A DNA stretch of 5,620 nucleotides. Origin: JAICMB01 sp049514735. Lineage in GTDB: Bacteria; Acidobacteriota; Terriglobia; Bryobacterales; Bryobacteraceae. The notes below the pieces were generated by a model. That model was given only the letters and a program-made list of their open reading frames with translations. It was not told the DNA's origin and made no database searches. The DNA lies in assembly GCA_049514735.1 (NCBI GenBank), contig JBEKUT010000477.1, forward strand, positions 1 through 5,620. The letters are read 5' to 3'. Made by a program: the position numbers and the translations under genes. Positions 1-5,049 of the stretch are shown piece by piece (positions within the stretch are counted from its first letter, which is position 1; each line of letters begins with the position of its first letter).

Positions 1-12
1 CGATTGGGGCAA

Positions 13-37
13 CCGCTCCCTGCCGGTCACGGCTCGG
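13..37. repeat. Dispersed intergenic repeat, copy 1
   Basis: This 25-bp element matches 126-150 at 23 of 25 positions; both end in the identical core CCGGTCACGGCTCGG. The two copies lie 113 bp apart in direct orientation, and both are preceded by a GGGCAA-like string. A short dyad, GCCG-GTCA-CGGC, sits inside this copy. The element resembles intergenic repeats I recall from Solibacter-like Acidobacteriota (CGGTCGCGGCTCGG type), but that link is from memory. Function is unknown. Confidence 0.75.
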
Positions 38-67
38 TTACGGGTCGAAATTCTGCATCAACATTGG

Positions 68-82
68 TGGCCCGCAGGGCCA
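68..82. other. Small perfect hairpin TGGCCC-GCA-GGGCCA
   Basis: A 6-bp perfect inverted repeat with a 3-nt loop lies between the two copies of the 25-bp repeat. It is GC-rich but has no T-run on either side, and it lies about 160 bp beyond the egtD stop. It could be part of the repeat element's structure or a weak transcription barrier; nothing in the sequence decides between these. Confidence 0.4.
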
Positions 83-125
83 TGCGGCTCCGTTGAAGAA
101 CCTGTCGAAAACATTACGGGCAATT

Positions 126-150
126 CCGCTTCCTACCGGTCACGGCTCGG
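126..150. repeat. Dispersed intergenic repeat, copy 2
   Basis: This is the second copy of the 25-bp element at 13-37, differing at two positions (C to T at the 6th base, G to A at the 10th). Its right end runs straight into the degenerate tandem at 146-207, so the two may form one compound repeat unit. Confidence 0.75.
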
Positions 151-207
151 AATGAAGCGGGCGCGGGTCGGGATGAAGCGTACCGGGTTGGAATCAGCCA
201 GCGCGGG
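146..207. repeat. Degenerate tandem repeat of about 21 bp, three units
   Basis: Three consecutive units begin CTCGGAATGAAGCG, GTCGGGATGAAGCG and GTTGGAATCAGCC, at 146, 167 and 187. The first two share ATGAAGCG exactly 21 bp apart; the third is more diverged. Together with the 25-bp copies this fills most of the 242-bp region lacking a gene left of egtD. Such repeat clusters are typical of non-coding DNA; no coding function is visible. Confidence 0.55.
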
Positions 208-222
208 CATGAATAAGTTGTT

Positions 223-243
223 GGCAATCGGCGCGGGATTGCC
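223..243 (-). terminator. Possible terminator hairpin of the egtBD operon
   Basis: On the minus strand the last base of the egtD TAG stop begins a perfect 7-bp stem (GGCAATC / GATTGCC) with a 7-nt GC-rich loop. It is followed by AACAACTTATTC, which is only mildly T-rich. Position directly at the operon end supports a 3'-end role, as a terminator or an RNA-stabilising hairpin. The lack of a real U-tract makes classical intrinsic termination uncertain. Confidence 0.45.
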
Positions 244-1211
244 TAATTCGCGATCAGGAGGCTCTCGGCAAACGGCCACTCCGCGTCGATCCACTGTGCT
301 TCACATTTAAAGCCGGCATGGTCGGCCAGGAGGACCACTTCTTCCGCCGAATATTTGTGGCTGCTCTCGGTCCAGATGGTTTCGCCTTCAGTAAACGATG
401 CGACGAAATCTGCTCCGGGGATATTGACGTCATGGGTCGAGCGGGCGCGCAGATGCATTTCGATGCTGCCCGTTTCTGAATTAAAGCGCGCGTTGTGTTC
501 GAAGCGGCGCAAATCAAACTCGGCGCCGACCTCGCGGTTGATGCGAGCCAGGAGATTCAGATTGAACGCGGCAGTGACACCGAGCGGATCGTCGTAGGCT
601 TCGATGAGTTGCGGGAGCGGCTTCAGAAGATCCGTTCCTAATAGCAAGGCGTCGCCTTCGTCCAGAATGCGGCGAACCTTCGCGAGGAAATGCGTATCGG
701 ATGGACGGTCGAAGTTGCCGATGGTGCTGCCGAGGAAGAGCACCAAAATGCTTTCACCCGGCTCGCGGCGCGCGGCCACTTCCAACAGGCCGTCCAAATA
801 CTCGCGTTCGAAGCCGACGATGCTGATGGAATCGATGTCGCCGAGCTCGCGCGCACACATTGCCAGAGCGGCAGACGAAATTTCGATCGGATAGTAAGAC
901 GTGGCCTGGCGATGGCCAAGCGCCTCCAGTATCCAGCGGGTTTTCTTGCCGCTGCCGCTTCCCAATTCGGCGACGTTCACGGGCAGCGACAGACGGCGCA
1001 CGATTTCGTGGGCGTGACGCCGTAGTAGCCGCTCGTCGGCGCGAGTGACGCCATACTCCGGCAACAGGCTGATGGTTTCGAAAAGCGACGAGCCGATGGC
1101 GTCGTACAAATATTTCGAGGGCAGCTCCTTTTGATCGGCACGCGAGAGTCCGCTGCGCACGTCCGCTGCAAAATCCGTGAACGCGCCGGTGGTAATGGCT
1201 TGGGTCAGCAT
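243..1211 (-). CDS. egtD: L-histidine N-alpha-methyltransferase EgtD (ergothioneine biosynthesis)
   Basis: This 322-aa cytosolic SAM-dependent enzyme should trimethylate the alpha-amino group of histidine to hercynine, the first step of ergothioneine synthesis. SAM motif I is ELGSGSGKKT at residues 82-91. Histidine-pocket residues known from Mycobacterium smegmatis EgtD are all recognisable: Tyr36 and Tyr53 (there Tyr39 and Tyr56), Asn166 in GSTIGNF, Tyr206 in EAYDDP, and Glu282/Ser284 in TESSHKY. The last four even share the mycobacterial numbering, and that enzyme is 321 aa, so this copy is full length. The usual PEYY is PEYG here. The reading frame stays open upstream to 1628, but the ATG at 1211 starts the homologous region and lies in ATGCTGA, overlapping the egtB stop. 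No Shine-Dalgarno site precedes it, so translation is probably coupled to egtB. The family call is very secure; activity is inferred from it. Confidence 0.95.
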   Translation of the reverse strand: MLTQAITTGAFTDFAADVRSGLSRADQKELPSKYLYDAIGSSLFETISLLPEYGVTRADERLLRRHAHEIVRRLSLPVNVAELGSGSGKKTRWILEALGHRQATSYYPIEISSAALAMCARELGDIDSISIVGFEREYLDGLLEVAARREPGESILVLFLGSTIGNFDRPSDTHFLAKVRRILDEGDALLLGTDLLKPLPQLIEAYDDPLGVTAAFNLNLLARINREVGAEFDLRRFEHNARFNSETGSIEMHLRARSTHDVNIPGADFVASFTEGETIWTESSHKYSAEEVVLLADHAGFKCEAQWIDAEWPFAESLLIAN

Positions 1212-2464
1212 GAGGTCACACAGCGAAAACCGGCGTAGACGTAGGGATAATGCGGTTGAAACCAATTGCGGAACGATGGCCGCAGCATGCAGGCCGCAGT
1301 GCGGGGGCTGCCGCCTTTCATGACGTAGTGCTTGCCGTCGAAAAAATTGGCGGAGTAGCCGGGGTAAAAGCTGAAGGGCCGGAAGCCCTCGAATGGCGCG
1401 AACAGAGTGGACGTCCACTCCCAACCATTGCCGATCATGCCGGCGACTCCGAAAGCGCTTGCGGTTTCCGATGCCGCGTTTACCGGAACAGGATTCCAAC
1501 TCTCGAAATTGGCGTTCCCAGGGCGCGCGTCTTGAGCGGCGCGTTGCCATTGCTCTTCCGTCGGGAGCGCTTTGCCCGCCCAGCGCGCGTAAGCGGACGC
1601 TTCGGCGTGGCTGGTATAAACGGGCCAATCGAGCGGGAGCGGGACTTCATCGAACATGGTGCGGTAATGCCAACCGTCGTTCGTCGAGACCCAGAAAGCG
1701 GGGTGTGTGACTTTATGGCCGCGCACCCAGGCCCAATCGGATTCGCTCCAGAACTCCGGGCGCTCATACCCGGAATCCACGATAAATTCAAGAAAATCGC
1801 CGTTGGTGACTTTGTATTTGTCGATCGAAAACGCCGGTACGTCTTCTTCGTGGAACGCAAATTCGTTGTCCCAACCGAACTCACTGCGTAACTGTCCGAG
1901 CGCGGCGCGGCCGGCGGGGATGTCTATCGTCTCGGGTGCGAATCCAGCGAGCAGCGAAAGCGGTCTTTCCGTTGCGGGCCGGATCTTGCGATCCAGCGGC
2001 AATTGGTGGAACATGTAGGCGAGCGTTTCGGCGTGCATCAGCCGGTGCTCGATGGCGACATTCAGAAGCTGGCATGTGCCGGCCGCGAATGACGCATTTT
2101 CGAGTTCGGTGTCGATCATACGGCGCACGCGCCGGTTATAGTTATGAACCTCGTCGATCGTTGGCCAATCGCCAGGCTCGTCGGTAGGGAGTCCACCGCC
2201 AACGGGGTCGATGCCGAACGCAAAGAGGCGGTCGAACTCGGGGTTGAAACTTCGCACCGAGATCGCCCGCTCGTGCAGCAGGTTCCAATCGAACGCTTCC
2301 AGGTGTCCGACGTAAAAAACAATTCGGTTACGTTCCGCAATGGGGCGGTCGTATAAAGCTTCCGGCCGCAGAATATCGAATAAGCGGCCGGTTTCGTTGC
2401 GTGCTTCTTTCAAGCGTGCCAGCAGACGGTCGCGAACGGGCAGTTCCATTTGGGCAGCGAACAT
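1205..2464 (-). CDS. egtB: Iron-dependent hercynine sulfoxide synthase EgtB
   Basis: This 419-aa non-heme iron enzyme uses O2 to form a C-S bond between hercynine and a thiol (cysteine or gamma-glutamylcysteine), the central step of ergothioneine synthesis. The N-terminal DinB_2 domain (about residues 12-155) carries the expected three-histidine iron site: His54 in GHLEAF, and His140/His144 in EHRLMHAE. The C-terminal FGE/sulfatase-modifying-factor domain (about 175-417) shows VTNGDFLEF, LPTEEQWQRAA, GNGWEWTS, KGGSPRTA and AGFRCV. Segments such as LFAFGIDPVGGG and FFDGKHYVMKGGS differ from the mycobacterial enzyme, suggesting another EgtB subtype; thiol preference cannot be read from this with certainty. 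The ATG at 2464 has GAGGA seven bases upstream. The gene overlaps egtD by 7 bp and follows a small gene by 30 bp. No egtC (glutamine amidotransferase) is adjacent, which would fit direct use of cysteine. Confidence 0.95.
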   Translation of the reverse strand: MFAAQMELPVRDRLLARLKEARNETGRLFDILRPEALYDRPIAERNRIVFYVGHLEAFDWNLLHERAISVRSFNPEFDRLFAFGIDPVGGGLPTDEPGDWPTIDEVHNYNRRVRRMIDTELENASFAAGTCQLLNVAIEHRLMHAETLAYMFHQLPLDRKIRPATERPLSLLAGFAPETIDIPAGRAALGQLRSEFGWDNEFAFHEEDVPAFSIDKYKVTNGDFLEFIVDSGYERPEFWSESDWAWVRGHKVTHPAFWVSTNDGWHYRTMFDEVPLPLDWPVYTSHAEASAYARWAGKALPTEEQWQRAAQDARPGNANFESWNPVPVNAASETASAFGVAGMIGNGWEWTSTLFAPFEGFRPFSFYPGYSANFFDGKHYVMKGGSPRTAACMLRPSFRNWFQPHYPYVYAGFRCVTSC

Positions 2465-2469
2465 TTGAA

Positions 2470-2490
2470 TGTCCTCGGGATTGTCCTCGG
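2470..2490 (-). promoter_or_regulatory. Duplicated Shine-Dalgarno region of egtB
   Basis: On the minus strand CCGAGGACA occurs twice, exactly 12 bases apart, just before egtB. The copy nearer the gene places GAGGA (2476-2472) seven bases from the ATG, a good ribosome-binding distance. The distal copy is 19 bases from the start and too far to act directly. It may be a neutral 12-bp tandem duplication or a standby ribosome site. Confidence 0.55.
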
Positions 2491-2494
2491 CTGT

Positions 2495-2803
2495 TTATTT
2501 GTGTGCTGTATTTCGCGTATGGGGATGCGAACCTAGCTGATGCCAGTCCGTCTCAGTCATATTAACGCCAAAATGTTCGGCGGCCTTCTTTAGGTTGGCG
2601 AAGGCCAGGTCGCGGTCGGCGTCTGTGACGTCTTGAACCTGGTTGAAGCGGGCAATCGCATTCCGCACGTGGGAAGCATCGGTCATTGGTTCCTTGCGTG
2701 CTTTGGGAAATGCGAACGCGGATTCCGGGAGAGAGTTGGTGTCACTTGCATCTAACCTGCCTGCATGGGCAGTGTGCGGGGGTTGCCACGTTGCGTGAGG
2801 CAT
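2495..2803 (-). CDS. Small conserved protein of unknown function heading the egt operon
   Basis: This is a 102-aa soluble protein with no signal peptide or membrane segment. Residues 25-65 contain LPESAFAFPKARKEP and TDASHVRNAIARFNQV, a pattern I recall from a widespread family of short proteins or domains of unknown function (possibly DUF6582; name from memory). The rest (ADRDLAFANLKKAAEHFGV) looks helical. The start is debatable: Met40 (2686) has AAGGA four bases upstream, but would cut off the LPESAFAFP part of the motif. No GTG or TTG lies in frame between, so the ATG at 2803 is preferred despite lacking a clear ribosome site. The first 20 residues look unconserved. It ends 30 bp before egtB on the same strand and is probably co-transcribed. 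Its role is unknown; membership of the operon is the only functional clue. Confidence 0.75.
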   Translation of the reverse strand: MPHATWQPPHTAHAGRLDASDTNSLPESAFAFPKARKEPMTDASHVRNAIARFNQVQDVTDADRDLAFANLKKAAEHFGVNMTETDWHQLGSHPHTRNTAHK

Positions 2804-2867
2804 AGGTGTACTCGCGTGATTGGATGCGATTTCTCCGTCAGAGTTACAGTTACTTTCAAGATTGAAT
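2804..2867. promoter_or_regulatory. Divergent intergenic region between egt operon and DinB gene
   Basis: These 64 bp separate two divergently read genes and must hold, or lie next to, promoters for both. The only visible pattern is a perfect 6-bp tandem, AGTTAC-AGTTAC, at 2842-2853. No strong -35/-10 pair is recognisable on either strand; TTGGAT (2820) on plus and TTGAAA on minus are weak -35 candidates without a good -10. Assignment as regulatory rests on position. Confidence 0.4.
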
Positions 2868-3479
2868 ATGACATACGATTTTTTAGTTGAGACCTACGCG
2901 ACAGAGCGGGTCAAGGTGATCAGTACGTGGAGCATGTTTTATGATGCGGATCTGCGGTTCCGGCCTAACGCGCATGATCCCCGCGGACGCAGCTTTCATG
3001 AGCACATGGTTCACCAATGCATAAGCGAGAATTTATGGTTTCGAAACATTTTGGGAATCGATGTTGCGGCGCCTCCGCTGCCGGAGCACGAGGATCGCTG
3101 GAGTTTTATGGCCCGGTATGCGGAGGATAGCGGGAAACGTCTGGCGGTTTTGCGTGAGAAAGGCACGGGGTGGTGGGAGGAGATCGTCATGTTCTTCGAC
3201 GTTCCGCGCTCGCGCGCCTGGGTGATGACGCGGCGCATGACGCATACCGCGCAGCATCGCGGACAGTTACTGGCGATGCTGCGAATGCTGGGGCGGGACC
3301 TGCACAGCAACTACGGTCCGACGGCCGATACGGGCGGGCTGATGCAGGATCATGCTCCTACGATTTATGCTTATCCGACGCTGGAATCAATGTTGCGCGC
3401 GGAGCGGGAGGGTGGACGAAAGGCGGATCTGCCGCGTCCGCCGGGGCGGGCCGTTACGGAGAGGCCGGAGGAAAGTTAG
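2868..3479 (+). CDS. DinB-family metal-dependent protein
   Basis: This 203-aa soluble four-helix-bundle protein belongs to the DinB/YfiT superfamily. The expected metal triad is visible: His49 in HMVHQC, and His126/His130 in the MTHTAQHRGQL motif. After the bundle comes a tail (from about residue 145) with YGPTADTGG and a TIYAYPTLESML segment, then a charged, Pro/Arg-rich end that looks disordered. Known members include thiol-dependent S-transferases (bacillithiol or mycothiol using) and damage-induced proteins of unknown activity, so the reaction cannot be named. The ATG at 2868 begins the typical domain start (MTYDFLVETYATERVK); a TTG at 2820 would add 16 unconserved residues and is unlikely. 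It is divergent from the egt operon, whose EgtB carries a related DinB_2 domain. A link to thiol metabolism is possible but unproven. Confidence 0.88.
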   Translation: MTYDFLVETYATERVKVISTWSMFYDADLRFRPNAHDPRGRSFHEHMVHQCISENLWFRNILGIDVAAPPLPEHEDRWSFMARYAEDSGKRLAVLREKGTGWWEEIVMFFDVPRSRAWVMTRRMTHTAQHRGQLLAMLRMLGRDLHSNYGPTADTGGLMQDHAPTIYAYPTLESMLRAEREGGRKADLPRPPGRAVTERPEES

Positions 3480-3484
3480 CCAGA

Positions 3485-3510
3485 GCAGACCACACAAGGC
3501 GATGGTCTGC
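3485..3510. terminator. Hairpin between convergent genes, possible bidirectional terminator
   Basis: A perfect 8-bp inverted repeat, GCAGACCA / TGGTCTGC, with a 10-nt loop lies 5 bp after the DinB stop and 13 bp before the stop of the convergent AbfD-like gene. It is the only structure in a 44-bp gap, and its position fits a shared terminator. T-runs are weak on both sides (ACTGTTTACG on plus, CTAACTTTCC on minus), so efficiency is uncertain. Confidence 0.6.
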
Positions 3511-3523
3511 CCCACTGTTTACG

Positions 3524-4972
3524 TTACTTGATGCCGGCTAGAGACTCGGCGAGCTTCTTTTTTTCTTCCAGATTCATTTGCCGTGCGATTTGGACTCGTT
3601 GCGCTTGCGGGCTGCCGGCGCCGTGCATCGACTCGGTCAAATATCCGACAGCATTGCGGCCAAGCGTCATGTTTTCGATCAGCCGCAAGACACGGGCGCG
3701 ATCTTCCACCTTCACGCCTTCCCTGCCCTTCAGATACTTTTGCAATAGCGGACCGGTCTCGGGATTTTCGAAATCCTTTTCGGATGGCAGAGTGGCCACC
3801 AGGCCGCCGGCAAGGTCCTGCGCGAGGCGAGCCAGCTCATAAGGGAATCGCGTGACATTGTGTTTGCAGACGTTCGCGAGCAGATCGTCGGGCTGATAAT
3901 TGCCCGCCGGGGTCGGCTGCGATTCGTGCGATGCCGCGATTCCAGCTCCATAAATAGTCTCATTGAGATGGCACATCTCGACCAGTTTGTCGCGCACATG
4001 CGAGGCCCCTGCCACGCCATTATAGTCCGCGATGAGCGCGGCCGCGCCGATGATTACATCTCCCAGACCGGTCTTACAAACATAAGAACGGCGATGGTAA
4101 GACGTGAAGCGCTCCACCAACATGGCCGCGAATTCCGTCTCGCCATTCATGAAGATCGCGTCGTCGGGCACGAAGACATCGTCGATCAGGATCATGGCTT
4201 CCTGCCCCGAAAATTGTGCGTTCCCTTGATCGATTTCGCCGCCCTCCATGGCGCGCGTGTCGCAGGACTGGCGGCCGTAGATATAGGTCAGCCCGGGATG
4301 GTCCACCGGGATGGCCGCGACCACCGCGTAATCCTTGTCTCGCGGGCTTAGCCGCATGGTCGGCATGACCAGAATCCAGTGCGAATTGAGGCAGCCGGTC
4401 TGGTGCATTTTCGCGCCGCGCAGGACCACGCCGCCTTCGCGCCGCTCCACTACGCGGACGAAAAGGTCCGGGTCGGATTGATCGGAGGGGCCCTTGCTAC
4501 GGTCGCCCTTGGGATCGGTCATGGCGCCGCCGATAACATAATTCATCTCCTGCATGCGGGTCAGAAACGATTTGAACCGGGCATGATAGACGGGGTCCAT
4601 TTCATACGTGACCGAATAGAGAGAATTGATCGCGTCCATGCCGACGCAACGCTGGAAGCAGGTGCCCGTCAACTGTCCCAGCAGGCGCTGCATGCGATTC
4701 TGCGCGACCACATCGTCGACGCTTTCGGTGACATGCAGAAAACGATTCACGCGCCGATTCGACAGTGTGGACCATGCAGTCGCCAGATCCGGATTCTCCA
4801 CCGCGAGATCGTAAGTGCGCGCCACGGCGTTGATCGACGGCCGGATCACGGGATGCTCTACCGGCTCCCGCACCCGCTCGCCGAGAAAATAGACCCGGAG
4901 ATTCCGGGCGCGCAGGCTCTCGATATAGTCTGCGCCTGTCACAATTGGCTGAACGGTAACGGAGCTCGCCAC
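3524..4972 (-). CDS. abfD: 4-hydroxybutyryl-CoA dehydratase-like protein (AbfD/HpaB family)
   Basis: This 482-aa flavoprotein of the 4-hydroxyphenylacetate 3-hydroxylase fold resembles Clostridium aminobutyricum AbfD (490 aa) along its whole length as I recall it. AbfD dehydrates 4-hydroxybutyryl-CoA to crotonyl-CoA by a radical route using FAD and a [4Fe-4S] cluster. Cluster ligands are all present: Cys105 and Cys109 in TCFQRC, His293 and Cys299 in HRRSYVCK. Catalytic-site residues Tyr297, Lys300, Thr192 (HQTG) and Glu447 (TESMHGAGSP) are also kept. The oxygenase-type HpaB enzymes lack these cysteines, so hydroxylase is a poorer call. The His-to-Cys spacing is one residue shorter than in AbfD. 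The frame extends to an ATG at 5032, but homology begins near TGADYIESL. The GTG at 4972 gives the family length and leaves 77 bp for divergent promoters. Substrate is inferred; no CoA-transferase or 4-hydroxybutyrate dehydrogenase gene is nearby. Confidence 0.87.
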   Translation of the reverse strand: MASSVTVQPIVTGADYIESLRARNLRVYFLGERVREPVEHPVIRPSINAVARTYDLAVENPDLATAWSTLSNRRVNRFLHVTESVDDVVAQNRMQRLLGQLTGTCFQRCVGMDAINSLYSVTYEMDPVYHARFKSFLTRMQEMNYVIGGAMTDPKGDRSKGPSDQSDPDLFVRVVERREGGVVLRGAKMHQTGCLNSHWILVMPTMRLSPRDKDYAVVAAIPVDHPGLTYIYGRQSCDTRAMEGGEIDQGNAQFSGQEAMILIDDVFVPDDAIFMNGETEFAAMLVERFTSYHRRSYVCKTGLGDVIIGAAALIADYNGVAGASHVRDKLVEMCHLNETIYGAGIAASHESQPTPAGNYQPDDLLANVCKHNVTRFPYELARLAQDLAGGLVATLPSEKDFENPETGPLLQKYLKGREGVKVEDRARVLRLIENMTLGRNAVGYLTESMHGAGSPQAQRVQIARQMNLEEKKKLAESLAGIK

Positions 4973-4978
4973 GGTGGG

Positions 4979-4987
4979 AGTGTAACA
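4979..4987 (-). promoter_or_regulatory. Possible extended -10 promoter giving a leaderless abfD transcript
   Basis: The minus strand reads TGT-TACACT (4987-4979), an extended -10 pattern. It is followed by six bases and then the GTG proposed as the start of the AbfD-like gene. That spacing would put the transcript start at or beside the start codon. No Shine-Dalgarno site precedes this GTG or the alternative ATG at 5032, which fits leaderless translation. No good -35 is visible (CTGCAT at 17 bp is poor). Confidence 0.35.
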
Positions 4988-5037
4988 AAGACAAAACTTG
5001 AATGCAGCATTTGCCCGCGAATCGCATCTCATCGTGC

Positions 5038-5043
5038 AAGGAG
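5038..5043 (+). promoter_or_regulatory. Ribosome-binding site of transketolase gene
   Basis: AAGGAG lies six bases before the ATG at 5050, close to the ideal Shine-Dalgarno sequence and distance. It fixes the transketolase start there rather than at the in-frame GTG and ATG codons at residues 19 and 21. Confidence 0.85.
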
Positions 5044-5049
5044 TTATTT

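Noticed and set aside
2..309. Open plus-strand frame through the repeat region
   Set aside because: It has no upstream start in the window, consists largely of translated repeats, and runs into the antisense of egtD. It is best read as chance openness in GC-rich DNA.
1212..1628. N-terminal extension of the egtD frame (about 139 extra residues)
   Set aside because: It is Arg/Leu-rich, antisense-like and lies wholly inside egtB in another frame. EgtD homology and usual length begin at the ATG at 1211.
1250..1891. Plus-strand open frame of 213 codons opposite egtB
   Set aside because: It is antisense to the well-supported FGE-like domain of EgtB and has no recognisable motifs.
2820..2867. TTG start for the DinB gene adding 16 residues
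   Set aside because: The ATG at 2868 begins the typical DinB N-terminus; the TTG extension has no ribosome site and would shrink the divergent promoter region.
3524..4972. Calling the gene 4-hydroxyphenylacetate 3-monooxygenase (HpaB)
   Set aside because: The fold is shared, but the Cys-x3-Cys and His...Cys-Lys cluster residues and near full-length likeness to AbfD favour the dehydratase branch.
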